From Actinoplanes cyaneus (GTDB lineage Bacteria; Actinomycetota; Actinomycetes; Mycobacteriales; Micromonosporaceae), in NCBI RefSeq assembly GCF_016862095.1, contig NZ_BOMH01000018.1, positions 219,443 through 283,442 of the forward strand: 64,000 nt of DNA, read 5' to 3'. The number at the start of each line of letters is the position of its first letter. The stretch's first letter is position 1. The position numbers were made by a program, and so were the translations under genes. Below, in pieces: positions 37,136 to 46,174 of the stretch. The notes under the pieces were generated by a model. That model was given only the letters and a program-made list of their open reading frames with translations. It searched no databases and was not told the origin of the DNA.

Positions 37136-38028
37136 GCGAAATCTCCAGTCTCTTCGAGATATCTGCGCGTTCGCGTGGCGATCGGCAGAGGAAGATCAAA
37201 GTCAACCGGGTACATATCCTGCTCCACCACGACGAACAGGTCCGCATCGAGGTCGGCGAGGGCGCCCAGGACGGCCGGGACGTCGGGCGCGCCGGCCGGC
37301 GGGGCGACGCTCACCCCGAGCGCGACGGCCTGCCCGAACGCCAGGTCCTCGGCCTCGGCGCGGGCGGCCAGGGCCGGGTCCATCTGCTTGAGGTGGACGT
37401 AACCGACGCGCTCCGGGTACCCGTGGATCAGTCCCAGCACGTCCGCCCGCCGGTACGCCAGGTGCCCGGTGTCCAGGCACAACGACACGAACCGCGGGTC
37501 GGTCCCGTCGAGCAGCCGCTCCACCTGGCGCTGGTTCTCCACCTGGTAGTCGGCGTGCGGATGGAAGCGCAGGCTCAGCCCGTACTCCTCGGCGAGCAGC
37601 CGGCCCAGCGTGTTCGTGTTGTCCAGCAGCGCCCGCCACTGCTCCGGCCCGAGCTCGGACGCCTCCAGGTACCCGCCGGTCGCGTCGTCGCGGTAGCCCG
37701 GAACCGGCACGAACACGATGTTCCGCCCGCCGGCGGCCAGGGTCAGCTCGGCGACGCGACGGGTCTCGGCGACCACCTCGCGGAAGTTGCGGTGCGGTCC
37801 GCCGACCCCGCCGACCGTGCCGGCCGCGCAACGCAGCCCGCGCGCGTCCAGCTCCTCCGCCAGCTCGGCGGGATCGGTCGGGAGGTAGCCGTACGGTCCG
37901 AGCTCCAGCCAGCGGTAACCGGCCACGGCCAGCTCGTCCAGGAACCGTGACCAGGGCGTCTGCCGGGGATCGTCGGCGTACCAGACGCCCCAAGAGTCGG
38001 GGCAGCTGCCAAGCTTCAGACGGCGCAT
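37132..38028 (-). CDS. iolE: Inosose dehydratase-like TIM-barrel protein (IolE family)
   Basis: A 298-aa sugar phosphate isomerase/epimerase-like barrel. Start LKLGSCPDSWGVWYADDPRQ is characteristic of IolE (2-keto-myo-inositol dehydratase). Metal ligands lie in RFHPHADYQ, CLDTGHLAYR and VGYVHLKQMDP. ATG 38028 has GGAGGT 8 nt upstream and follows the iolD stop by one base. IolH/IolI isomerases share the fold, but the N-terminus favours IolE. Confidence 0.88.
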   Translation of the reverse strand: MRRLKLGSCPDSWGVWYADDPRQTPWSRFLDELAVAGYRWLELGPYGYLPTDPAELAEELDARGLRCAAGTVGGVGGPHRNFREVVAETRRVAELTLAAGGRNIVFVPVPGYRDDATGGYLEASELGPEQWRALLDNTNTLGRLLAEEYGLSLRFHPHADYQVENQRQVERLLDGTDPRFVSLCLDTGHLAYRRADVLGLIHGYPERVGYVHLKQMDPALAARAEAEDLAFGQAVALGVSVAPPAGAPDVPAVLGALADLDADLFVVVEQDMYPVDFDLPLPIATRTRRYLEETGDFA

Positions 38029-38029
38029 C

Positions 38030-39907
38030 TCACTGACCTCCGGGTCGCAGGTGGTGGCGCTGGTCACGCTTGCCCTCGACGTAACCGGTGCGGGCGTGCC
38101 GGGTGCTGGGCAGGGTCGCCACCTCGGCCACCGGGACGTCCCACCAAGACTCGGAGGACAGGCCGCCGGCGAGCGGGTCGGTCTCGATGTGCACCACGGT
38201 GAGGGTGTCCGCGTCGCGGGCGCGTTTCAGGCCGTCGGCGAGGTCGGCTGTCGTCCGGCAGCGGATCACGGCCGCGCCCAGGCTCTCGGCGTTGGCGGCC
38301 AGGTCGACCGGGAGCAGCGCGCCGTCGTAGTCGCCGGTCTGCGCGCTCCGGAACCGGTAGCTCGTGCCGAACCGCTGGGAGCCGACCTGCTCGGAGAGCG
38401 CGCCGATCGAGGCGAAGCCGTGGTTCTGCACCAGCACCACGATGAGCTTCACCCCCTCGGCGATCGCGGTGACGATCTCCTGCGCCATCATCAGGTAGGA
38501 GCCGTCGCCGACCAGCGCGTACACCTCGCGGGACGGGTCGGCCAGCTTGATCCCGAGCGCGCCGGCGATCTCGAAGCCCATGCACGAGTAGCCGTACTCC
38601 ACGCAGTACTGCTTCGGGTCCCGCGCCCGCCACAGCCGCTGCAGGTCACCGGGCATGCTGCCGGCCGCCTGGACCACCACGTCACGGGCGCCGCACGCGT
38701 CGTTCACGACACCGATCACCGCCTCCTGGGTCGGCAATTCACCCCCCTTCCTGCGGTACGCACGGTCGACCGTCGCGTTCCACGCGGCGACGTCGTCGTG
38801 GAAGTCACCGGTGAAGCGCCGCCCGTGCAGCGCCGGGCGCAACGCCTGCAACCCGGCCCGGGCGTCCGCGACGAGCGGGATCGCGGCGAGTTTGCCGGCG
38901 TCGAAGGAGGTCACGTTGAGGTTCACGAAGCGCACCTGCGGATGGCGGAACGCGGTGCGCGACGCCGTGGTGAAGTCCGAGTACCGGGTGCCGATGCCCA
39001 GCACCACGTCGGCGTGCCCGGCGAGCCGGTTCGCGACGGGACTGCCGGTCGCCCCGATCCCGCCGACCGCGAACGGATGATCCCAGCTGAGCGCGCCCTT
39101 GCCGGCCTGCGTGTCGGCGACCGGGATGCCGGTCTCCCGCGCGAACCGGTCGAGCTGTGCGGACGCCTCGGAGTAGACCACTCCCCCACCGGCGACGATC
39201 AGCGGACGGCGGGCGCCGCGGATCGCCGCCGCGGCGCGCTCCACCGCCAGCGGGTCGGGCGCCGGACGGGTCACGTGCCAGACGCGTTCGGCGAAGAGTT
39301 CGTCCGGGAACTCGTACGCCTCGGCCTGGAGATCCTGCGGGAGACAGACGGTAACCGCGCCGGTCTCGGCCGGGTCGGTCAGCACCCGCATGGCGCCGAG
39401 CAGGGCCTGCGGCAGCTGCTCCGGCCGCCACACCCGGTCGAAGAACCGCGACAGCGGGCGGAACGCGTCGTTGACCGACACGTCGCCGGCGCGCGGGTCC
39501 TCCAGTTCCTGCAGCACCGGCGTGGCGACGCGGGTGGCGAAGACGTCCGAGGGCAGGAGCAGCGCCGGGATCCGGTTGACCGTCGCGAGGGCCGCGCCGG
39601 TGAGCATGTTGGTGGAGCCCGGGCCGATCGACGCGGTGCAGGCCATCGTGGACAGCCGGTTGCGCATCCGGGCGTAGCCCACAGCGGTGTGCACCATGGC
39701 CTGCTCGTTGCGGGCCAGGCGGTACGGCATCTCCGGTGAGCCGCTGCGCTGCGCCTGCAGCAGCGCCTGACCGATTCCGGCCACGTTGCCGTGCCCGAAG
39801 ATGCCGAGGAACCCGGCGACGGCCCGCTGCCGGATCCCGTCGCGCTCGGTGAACTGGTTGGCCAGGAACCGCACTGTCGCCTGCGCGACGGTCAGCCGGT
39901 ACGTCAC
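38030..39907 (-). CDS. iolD: 3D-(3,5/4)-trihydroxycyclohexane-1,2-dione acylhydrolase IolD
   Basis: A 625-aa thiamine-diphosphate enzyme that opens the inositol-derived ring. It has an N-terminal pyrimidine-binding domain (FGHGNVAGIGQAL, ARNEQAMVHTAVGYAR with the catalytic Glu), a central domain, and a C-terminal diphosphate motif GDGSYLMMAQEI ending QNHGF. GTG 39907 overlaps the iolB stop (GTGA); the frame upstream is only a shadow of iolB. Confidence 0.94.
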   Translation of the reverse strand: MTYRLTVAQATVRFLANQFTERDGIRQRAVAGFLGIFGHGNVAGIGQALLQAQRSGSPEMPYRLARNEQAMVHTAVGYARMRNRLSTMACTASIGPGSTNMLTGAALATVNRIPALLLPSDVFATRVATPVLQELEDPRAGDVSVNDAFRPLSRFFDRVWRPEQLPQALLGAMRVLTDPAETGAVTVCLPQDLQAEAYEFPDELFAERVWHVTRPAPDPLAVERAAAAIRGARRPLIVAGGGVVYSEASAQLDRFARETGIPVADTQAGKGALSWDHPFAVGGIGATGSPVANRLAGHADVVLGIGTRYSDFTTASRTAFRHPQVRFVNLNVTSFDAGKLAAIPLVADARAGLQALRPALHGRRFTGDFHDDVAAWNATVDRAYRRKGGELPTQEAVIGVVNDACGARDVVVQAAGSMPGDLQRLWRARDPKQYCVEYGYSCMGFEIAGALGIKLADPSREVYALVGDGSYLMMAQEIVTAIAEGVKLIVVLVQNHGFASIGALSEQVGSQRFGTSYRFRSAQTGDYDGALLPVDLAANAESLGAAVIRCRTTADLADGLKRARDADTLTVVHIETDPLAGGLSSESWWDVPVAEVATLPSTRHARTGYVEGKRDQRHHLRPGGQ

Positions 39908-40797
39908 GTTCGCCTCCGCTCGCGGGCCGTGGTGAGCGGCAGCCGTGGGTCGATCTGCTGGACCGCCCAGCCGCCACGGACCCAGCCGTGTGCCGGGTCG
40001 TCCCGGATCAGCCAGCGCCGCTCGCCGGGGCCGGCCATGACGTTCAGGTAGTAGAGGTCGTAGCCCGGCGCGGCCATCGACGGGCCGTGCCAGCCGTACG
40101 GGATCAGCACGACGTCCCCGCTGCGCACCTCCGCGCAGACGTCGATCGGCCGGTCCGCCTGGCCGTAGACGCGCTGGTAGCCGCAGCCCGGCTGCCCGGA
40201 CGGCGACGGGGCCACCTCGAAGTAGTAGATCTCCTCGAGGCGGCACTCGTCGTCGCTCTGCTCGTCGTGCTTGTGCGGCGGGTACGACGACCAGTTGCCG
40301 CCGGGCGTGAGCACCTCGACCGCGATCAGCGCGTCCGCCTCGAACGACTCGGGCGTGCAGAAGTTGTTCACCTGGCGGCTCGCCGGCCCGGCGCCGCGCA
40401 GCTCGACCGGCACGTCCTCGGCCGCGCCGTACCGAAAGGGCAGCTGACGGCTCGCGCGGGCGGCGGGCAGCGCGAACCGTCCACCGTTCGGCGCCCGCAG
40501 GGTGATCTCGGCGCCGCACGGCAGGTAGGCGAAATCGGTCACTCGGGAGAAGACCGACCGCCGCCCGGTGAGCGTCAGCCGCTCGTCGTCACAGGCCACG
40601 TCGCAGCCCCCGGAGAGCGGCAGGACCAGCATCTCGTCGCCGCCCGTGCCGAACCTGACCCGCCCGCCGACCGGCAGCCGGACGACGCGCAGGCCGCTGT
40701 GCGCCCAGCCGGCGTTCTCCGGGTTGACCACCACGTCGAACGGACGCTCGGCGGTCGAGCCGCGCGGCACCACCGGGTTGACCCGGGCCTCAGCCAT
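39904..40797 (-). CDS. iolB: 5-deoxy-glucuronate isomerase IolB
   Basis: A 297-aa bicupin. Metal-binding segment SSYPPHKHDEQ, later QADRPIDVCAEVRSGDVVLI and PYGWHGPSMAAPGYDLYYLN. It converts 5-deoxy-glucuronate to the 2-keto-gluconate form. Its start overlaps iolC by 8 bp. Confidence 0.94.
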   Translation of the reverse strand: MAEARVNPVVPRGSTAERPFDVVVNPENAGWAHSGLRVVRLPVGGRVRFGTGGDEMLVLPLSGGCDVACDDERLTLTGRRSVFSRVTDFAYLPCGAEITLRAPNGGRFALPAARASRQLPFRYGAAEDVPVELRGAGPASRQVNNFCTPESFEADALIAVEVLTPGGNWSSYPPHKHDEQSDDECRLEEIYYFEVAPSPSGQPGCGYQRVYGQADRPIDVCAEVRSGDVVLIPYGWHGPSMAAPGYDLYYLNVMAGPGERRWLIRDDPAHGWVRGGWAVQQIDPRLPLTTARERRRT

Positions 40798-41731
40798 GAC
40801 CGGCTCGGATCAGGTCCCGGACCTCGGGCTCGGTGGGCATGGCGTCGGCGCAGGCCAGCCGGGAGGCGACGAGAGCGCCCGCGGCGTTGGCGAACCGGAT
40901 CGTCTCCGGGAGATCCCAGCCGGAGAGCAGGCCGTGGCAGAGCGCGCCGCCGAAGGCGTCGCCCGCGCCCAGCCCGTTCACGACCTTCACCTCCAAGGCT
41001 TGCGCGTACGCCGTCGCGCCGCGCGTGTAAGCCCGCACCCCGCCCGGCCCCTGTTTGATCACGGCGAGCTCGACGCCGTGGTCCAGGAGCGCGGCGGCGG
41101 CCCGCTCCGGGTCCCGGGTGCCGACCGCGATCTCCACCTCGTCGAGGTTGCCGACGGCCACCGTGGCGTGGCGCAGCGCCTCGGCGTACCAGGGTCGCGG
41201 GTTCTCGGTCCAGAACATGGGTCGCCAGTCGAGGTCGACGACGGTGATGCCGGATCTGTCGCGCCGTCGCAGCGCGGTGAGGGTCGCCTCGCGGGACGGC
41301 TCGGCGCTCAGCCCCGTGCCGGTGACCCAGAAGACGGCCGCCGCCCGGATCGCCCCGTGATCCAATTCGGACGGGAAGATCATCAGATCCGGGGCCTTGG
41401 GGTATCGGTAGAAGTAGAGCGGAAAGTGATCAGGTGGGAAGATCTCGCAGAAGGTCACCGGCGTCGGCAGCCCGGCAACCGTCCCGACGAACGAGTCGTC
41501 GACCCCGAACCCGCGCAGCGCCACCCGCAGGTATTCACCGAACGGATCCGCGCCGACCCGGGTGATCACCGCCGCCCGCCGCCCGTACCGGGCCGCCGCG
41601 ACCGCCACGTTGGACGGGCTGCCGCCGAGGAACTTCGCGAACGTCCGCACCTCCCCGAGCGGCACGCTGGCCTGCTCCGGATAGAGGTCGACGCCGATGC
41701 GCCCCATCGTCAGGACCTCATGGACAGGCAT
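40790..41731 (-). CDS. iolC: 5-dehydro-2-deoxygluconokinase IolC (PfkB family)
   Basis: A 313-aa ribokinase-fold kinase. N-terminal MGRIGVDLYPEQ, PfkB motif 1 KFLGGSPSNVAVAAARYG, and motif 2 VNGLGAGDAFGGALCHGLL with the catalytic Asp. The short YPEQ-type start is typical of IolC. It is the first gene of the iol operon. Confidence 0.94.
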   Translation of the reverse strand: MPVHEVLTMGRIGVDLYPEQASVPLGEVRTFAKFLGGSPSNVAVAAARYGRRAAVITRVGADPFGEYLRVALRGFGVDDSFVGTVAGLPTPVTFCEIFPPDHFPLYFYRYPKAPDLMIFPSELDHGAIRAAAVFWVTGTGLSAEPSREATLTALRRRDRSGITVVDLDWRPMFWTENPRPWYAEALRHATVAVGNLDEVEIAVGTRDPERAAAALLDHGVELAVIKQGPGGVRAYTRGATAYAQALEVKVVNGLGAGDAFGGALCHGLLSGWDLPETIRFANAAGALVASRLACADAMPTEPEVRDLIRAGHG

Positions 41732-41780
41732 GGTCGTCCCTCCGGTCGTTCAGACACGGACGCGATGAACCGGGCCCGTC

Positions 41781-41854
41781 AGCACCTGGTGCTCATCCGG
41801 CGACGCTGAGTAGACCTGGTTTACATGCAATGACTCCGACTGCGTCCACGTCAA
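41781..41854 (-). promoter_or_regulatory. Control region of the iol operon
   Basis: On the minus strand TTGACG (41854-41849) is a clear -35, with a weak -10 17-18 bp later (ATTGCA or TTGCAT). The near-palindrome TTACATGCAA (41821-41830) overlaps the -10, and the 13-bp palindrome AGCACCTGGTGCT lies at 41781-41793 in the leader. Either could bind a LacI- or GntR-type regulator, none of which is encoded nearby. Confidence 0.4.
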
Positions 41855-41873
41855 TAGCTGGGGAGAAACGACG

Positions 41874-41902
41874 AGGGGGTACGGCGTGACGCCGTACCCC
41901 CT
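41874..41902 (-). terminator. Hairpin after the GNAT gene
   Basis: AGGGGGTACGGCGT (41874-41887) and ACGCCGTACCCCCT (41889-41902) form a perfect 14-bp inverted repeat around one base, 15 bp after the acetyltransferase stop. Confidence 0.75.
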
Positions 41903-41917
41903 GATCGGATGGTGAAG

Positions 41918-42520
41918 CTACGAGGCGGGACGCCACATCCGGAAGAACGGGGTGCCGTCCGGCAGCAGGATCGCGAACGGGTCCATGTCGGTGTAGCCGT
42001 AGCGCCGGTACAACCGCACGTTGTTCTCGTTCGTGGCCTCCAGGTACGCCGGCAGGCCCTGCGCGTCCAGAATGTCGTGGACGTTCTTCATCAGCTTGCC
42101 GCCCAGGCCGTGGCCCTGCAGGTCCGGCCGGACGGCGAGGAACTGCAGGTGCCAGTGCTGGTCGGTGGGGTGGTTCTTCTCGAACAGCTCACCCAGCGCG
42201 CCGAAACGCTCCAGGTGCTCGCCGGCGAACGCGGTCAGCCGCTCCATGTAGCCCGGGAACTCGGGCAGCGGGTCGACCCGGTCGTACCACACGGCGGCGG
42301 CCGCGTACCCACCGTCCGGGTGGTCGATGACCTCGACCTTGCCGTGGCTGAAGGCGTACTCGGTCTCCAGCGTGAAGAACTCGGCCATGATGCGCTCGCG
42401 GTCCTCGGGGACCGGCACCAGGTACGCGTCGGCGTCCAGGTGGTCGAACGAGCGCGAGATCAGCGCGCCGATCGCGGCGAGCTCGTCCGCGCGGGCCGGC
42501 CGGATGGTGAACTCGGTCAT
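41918..42520 (-). CDS. GNAT-family N-acetyltransferase
   Basis: A 200-aa acetyltransferase. The acetyl-CoA loop is LQFLAVRPDLQGHGLGGKLM (R/QxxGxG/A), followed by LEATNENNVRLYRRYGY. ATG 42520 shares a base with the permease stop (TGATG), so it is coupled to the transporter and may acetylate its substrate, which is inference. Confidence 0.9.
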   Translation of the reverse strand: MTEFTIRPARADELAAIGALISRSFDHLDADAYLVPVPEDRERIMAEFFTLETEYAFSHGKVEVIDHPDGGYAAAAVWYDRVDPLPEFPGYMERLTAFAGEHLERFGALGELFEKNHPTDQHWHLQFLAVRPDLQGHGLGGKLMKNVHDILDAQGLPAYLEATNENNVRLYRRYGYTDMDPFAILLPDGTPFFRMWRPAS

Positions 42521-44052
42521 CAGCGGTGCCCTCCGTGGCTCGGGTCGTTCGCCTCGTTCAGGGCCGCGGCGAACCCGCCGCCGCCGGTGCTGGTCGCGCT
42601 GCTCGCGCCCAGGCCGATCCCGGCGTACACCTGCGGGTTGGAGCTCTTCAGGAACAGGCCCCAGATGATGCCGAGGATCAGCACCACACCGAACGACGAC
42701 GGCACGACGATCGCCGTGGTGCTGCCCGGCTCGACGCCCAGCAGCGTGGCGATGTTGTCCAGGGCCAGGTAGGACACGATGACCAGCAGGACCGCGCCGA
42801 CCACCGGGGCGACGACGCGGTGCATCACGTCCTCGCCCTCCGGGTTGCGGGCGAAGTAGCCGATGACCGCGAACGCGGTGAGCGTGATCAGCAGCAGGAC
42901 GCCGAGGCCACCACCGGTGCCGCCCCAGAAGAAGAGCTGGACCAGCGGGTCCCAGCCGGCGACCGCGTAGGCCACGATCACGACGAGGCCGACCGCGGAC
43001 TGGGCGAGCGAGCCGTTCTTGGGCGCGCCGGTGCCCGGCACGGTCCGGCCGAACAGGCGCGGGAGCACGCCCTCCCGGCCGAGCGAGAACATGTACCGCG
43101 AGATGATGTTGTGGAACGAGATCATCGCGGCGATGAGCGAGGTCAGGAACAGGATGTGGCCCAGGTGCAGCGCGATGCTGCCGAGCGGGCCGGAGGCCAG
43201 GTTGAAGAAGAGCTCGGGGCCCTCCTCGCCGGCCCGGGCGACGACCTTGTCGGCGCCGGCCGCGGAGATCATCGCCCAGGACGCGAACGCGTAGAGGACG
43301 GCGATCAGCGCGATCGCGATGTAGGTGGCCCGCGGCACGGTGCGCTTCGGGTCGCGCGACTCCTCGGAGAAGACCACCGACTGCTCGAAGCCGACGAAGC
43401 CGGTGATCGCCATGACCAGCAGCGCGCCGGCGCCGGCCCCGGTCAGCTGGGACACGTCGACCGGTGCGGACGAGGCCTGGAAACCGTCGGAGAGGATCTC
43501 GGCGATGCTGAAGACCACGGTCAGCGCGATCTCGGCGACCAGCAGGGTGGCGAGGACCTTGCCGTTGACCGCGACGTCGCGCACGCCCAGGATGGCGACC
43601 ATCGCCCAGGCGACCAGGCCGAACGCCCACCACGGGGCGTCGATGCCGAACCAGTCGACGAAGAGCGGCTGGGCGATCGCGCCGAAACCGCCGTACGAGG
43701 CGACCTGGAACATGTTGTAGGCGAGCAGTGCGACCCAGGAGGCGCCGACGCCGACCGGGCGGCCGAGGCCCCGGGAGACGTACGCGTAGAAGGCGCCCGC
43801 GTTGGAGATGTGCCGCGCCATCGCGACGTAGCCGACCGAGAAGATCGCCAGGACCAGCGCGACCGCGATGAACGCGATCGAGATGCCGGTCAGGCCGGTG
43901 ACCGCGAGACCGGTGGGCACCACGCCGGCGACCACGGTCAGCGGGGCGGCCGCGGACATCACGAAGAAGACGACGGCGGCGACGCCGAGCCGGTTACGGG
44001 CCAGCGCGTTGGAGAGCTGACTCTCCGAGGGTTGGGTTGCGGTCGAAGACAC
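42520..44052 (-). CDS. APC-superfamily amino acid/amine permease
   Basis: About 510 aa, about 12 transmembrane helices. Start region LGVAAVVFFVMSAAAPLTVV, then GAFYAYVSRGLGRPVGVGAS and GFVGFEQSVVFSEESRDPKRT in the helix 6 loop. GTG 44052 is preferred because GGAG lies 6 nt upstream; ATG 44064 lacks a ribosome binding site and contains that GGAG itself. It forms a unit with the GNAT gene downstream and perhaps the GOLPH3-like gene 45 bp upstream. Confidence 0.9.
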   Translation of the reverse strand: MSSTATQPSESQLSNALARNRLGVAAVVFFVMSAAAPLTVVAGVVPTGLAVTGLTGISIAFIAVALVLAIFSVGYVAMARHISNAGAFYAYVSRGLGRPVGVGASWVALLAYNMFQVASYGGFGAIAQPLFVDWFGIDAPWWAFGLVAWAMVAILGVRDVAVNGKVLATLLVAEIALTVVFSIAEILSDGFQASSAPVDVSQLTGAGAGALLVMAITGFVGFEQSVVFSEESRDPKRTVPRATYIAIALIAVLYAFASWAMISAAGADKVVARAGEEGPELFFNLASGPLGSIALHLGHILFLTSLIAAMISFHNIISRYMFSLGREGVLPRLFGRTVPGTGAPKNGSLAQSAVGLVVIVAYAVAGWDPLVQLFFWGGTGGGLGVLLLITLTAFAVIGYFARNPEGEDVMHRVVAPVVGAVLLVIVSYLALDNIATLLGVEPGSTTAIVVPSSFGVVLILGIIWGLFLKSSNPQVYAGIGLGASSATSTGGGGFAAALNEANDPSHGGHR

Positions 44053-44096
44053 GCGAATCTCCATAGTTATGAGGGGTGAGGGGGCAAAGCGAAAGG

Positions 44097-44747
44097 TCAG
44101 GCGCGGCGTGCCATCACGGCATCGCCGACAGCGGCCTCGGCGTGCGCCACGAGTTGCTGCAGCATCGCCGGGAACAGCCGGCGGAACTGGTCGAACAGGC
44201 GGGCCCGGTCCCGGGCGTTGAGGGTGGCGAGCACGTGCTGGTCCAGGCCGGTGGCCAGGATCAGGCCGGCCAGCAACAGGTCGGCCACGTCGAGCTGCTC
44301 GTCGCGGGAGACCTTGGTGCGGATGCGGGTGGCGGGCCAGCCTGCGGTCATCGAGTCGGCCGGCACGAACGAGATCTTGGTCCCGAGCAGGCCGCGCTTC
44401 TCCTGCCGCTTGATCAGGCCGCCCCGGGCGAGGCGGCGCTCGACCAGGTCGGTGGCGATGCCGGTGGAGAGGTAGGCGACCCAGTTGCGCACCCCGTGCT
44501 GGCCGGCCTCCCGCCGGAGTTGCTCCAGCAGGGCGGTGGTGGCGGCATCCCCGGTCGGGCGCTCGTCGATGACGATCAGCTCGGTCTCGACCAGATCGAT
44601 GCGGCGCCACAACATGAGCTCGCCCAGCAACGCGGCACCGAGACCGAGCCCGAGCGTCGCCGGGGACAGCAGCGATTTGCCCCGGATCGTGTCGTGCGCG
44701 GTCAGGTAGAGATCATCCGCGGGCGGTAGCTGCGGCGGTGACGCCAC
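44097..44747 (-). CDS. GOLPH3/VPS74 (GPP34) family protein
   Basis: A 216-aa bacterial GPP34-domain protein: DDLYLTAHDTIRGKSLL start, GAALLGELMLWRRIDL, and DLLLAGLILATGLDQHVLA. In eukaryotes the fold binds phosphatidylinositol-4-phosphate; in actinobacteria the role is unknown. GTG 44747 is chosen because AAGGAG is 8 nt upstream. Confidence 0.88.
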   Translation of the reverse strand: MASPPQLPPADDLYLTAHDTIRGKSLLSPATLGLGLGAALLGELMLWRRIDLVETELIVIDERPTGDAATTALLEQLRREAGQHGVRNWVAYLSTGIATDLVERRLARGGLIKRQEKRGLLGTKISFVPADSMTAGWPATRIRTKVSRDEQLDVADLLLAGLILATGLDQHVLATLNARDRARLFDQFRRLFPAMLQQLVAHAEAAVGDAVMARRA

Positions 44748-45107
44748 GGCTCGTTCTCCTTTCGACGCTATGGGAATGCCCGCGCAAATCACCGTGCGTA
44801 ATCAAGGTGAGAAACCACGAAGCAATGACGTTGCGCTCCCCGTAGCGCGACCGCGTGTAGCCTGCCAAACGCGATCGTTTCTCGCAACGTCCAGATGCGA
44901 CAAATGTCGAATCCACCGTGGACGAAGTTGATCACACTGCCAGCCAGCGATTTCGAGCGTCGATCAATAACCCGGCGGGACCTGGGGTGTCAACGCCGGC
45001 TTAACGACTCAGAAATCTCGATCGACGTCGAAGCACGAGTTGATCACAGTGGCGGAGCGTCACTATTCAAGATCGAATACTACTCAGAGTAAGTTTCCCT
45101 GCGGATA
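44748..45107. other. AT-richer intergenic region with a direct repeat
   Basis: This is a spacer between divergent genes. AGTTGATCACA occurs twice (44936-44946 and 45038-45048), 102 bp apart, in similar context and containing the palindrome TGATCA. A 65-codon open frame (44895-45092) has no start signal and an ambiguous composition. I cannot support a gene here. Confidence 0.3.
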
Positions 45108-45163
45108 GTTGAAGGATCAAGTTTCTTGGCGTACGGTGGTGGTCAGTTAGTTGAAGTTTCAAC
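45108..45163 (+). promoter_or_regulatory. MarR-like operator before the LigB dioxygenase
   Basis: GTTGAA-GT-TTCAAC (45150-45163) is a perfect inverted repeat of the TTGAAnnTTCAA kind seen at MarR-family sites. It ends 10 bp before the start codon and touches the Shine-Dalgarno. A second, imperfect copy (GTTGAAGGATCAAG) starts at 45108. Confidence 0.55.
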
Positions 45164-45173
45164 GGAGGTCACC

Positions 45174-45941
45174 GTGCGGATCCCCACCCTGTTCCTCAGC
45201 CACGGCGCGCCGCCCCTGGTGGACGACCCCACCTGGGTCGCGCAGCTGCGTGATCTGGCCGCCGCCCTGCCCCGCCCGAAAGCCATCCTGATGGCCTCCG
45301 CGCACTGGGAGTCGGCCCCGTTGATGCTCGGCGCGACCGACACCGTGCCCCTTGTGTACGACTTCGGAGGGTTCGCCCAGCGTTACTATGAGGTGCAATA
45401 CCGCGCCCCAGGTGCCCCGGTTCTAGCGGACCAGGTCGCCGCGCTGATGCCCGACGGCGAGACCGTGGCCCGGACCCGTCGTGGTCTTGATCACGGTGCT
45501 TATGTCCCCCTCACGGTGATGTACCCCGAAGCGGACATTCCGGTCCTGCAGATGTCGCTGCCGACCCTCGAACCCGACCGGCTCCTGGAGCTCGGCGCCC
45601 GCCTCGCGCCGCTGCGTGACGAAGGTGTGCTGATCGTCGGGTCCGGCTTCACCACGCATGGTCTGCCGTTCCTTCGCGACTGGAGCCCTAACGCGGCGGC
45701 CCCCGGCTGGTCCCGCGAGTTCGACGCGTGGGCCTCCGAGACCCTCGCCCGCGGTGCCGTCGACGAGCTGGCGGACTTCCGGGCCGTCGCGCCCGGGATG
45801 CCGTATGCGCATCCCACCATCGAGCACTTCGCCCCGATGTTCCTGACACTCGGCGCCTCCGGCACCCCGGACAAGGCTCCCGAGCAGCCCATCGACGGCT
45901 TCTGGATGGGCCTCGCCAAGCGCTCCTTCGTCACCGCCTGA
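45174..45941 (+). CDS. Class III extradiol ring-cleavage dioxygenase (LigB/4,5-DOPA dioxygenase type)
   Basis: A 255-aa dioxygenase. Metal ligands: His in FLSHGAPPL and ASAHWES, plus the conserved GLDHGAYVPL with its catalytic His and GSGFTTHGL. It resembles DOPA-extradiol dioxygenases and YgiD, which open catechol-type rings. GTG 45174 follows CGGAGG at good spacing. No other ring-cleavage gene is adjacent, so the substrate is unknown. The upstream MarR-like operator suggests induction by an aromatic compound. Confidence 0.9.
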   Translation: MRIPTLFLSHGAPPLVDDPTWVAQLRDLAAALPRPKAILMASAHWESAPLMLGATDTVPLVYDFGGFAQRYYEVQYRAPGAPVLADQVAALMPDGETVARTRRGLDHGAYVPLTVMYPEADIPVLQMSLPTLEPDRLLELGARLAPLRDEGVLIVGSGFTTHGLPFLRDWSPNAAAPGWSREFDAWASETLARGAVDELADFRAVAPGMPYAHPTIEHFAPMFLTLGASGTPDKAPEQPIDGFWMGLAKRSFVTA

Positions 45942-45960
45942 CCCCGCAGCTCCCCTCCCG

Positions 45961-46011
45961 GCTGGTGCTCACCGTCGTCACGAGCACTCCACGACCACGG
46001 TCAGCACCAGC
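45961..46011. repeat. Dispersed hairpin element, copy D
   Basis: Arms 45961-45979 (GCTGGTGCTCACCGTCGTC) and 45993-46011 pair over 19 positions with two mismatches, loop 13 nt. It lies 19 bp after the dioxygenase stop and shares the GCTGGTGCTCA start with copy B. Confidence 0.75.
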
Positions 46012-46174
46012 TGACGCGGGGCGCAGAGCCGAGCGCGCCGGACCGATCAACCTCTCCCCTGGTCCGGCGCGCTCCACCATTTCCGGCGCCGCGGTAGCTT
46101 CACGCCGTACCGTCGGAATCGGGGTCAGAGGGACCCACAGCGACCGGGACCTGCTGCGACAGGGTGACCCACAG

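Noticed and set aside
44895..45092. 65-codon open frame between the GOLPH3-like and dioxygenase genes
   Set aside because: No start signal, no recognisable sequence, and the region looks like regulatory spacer.
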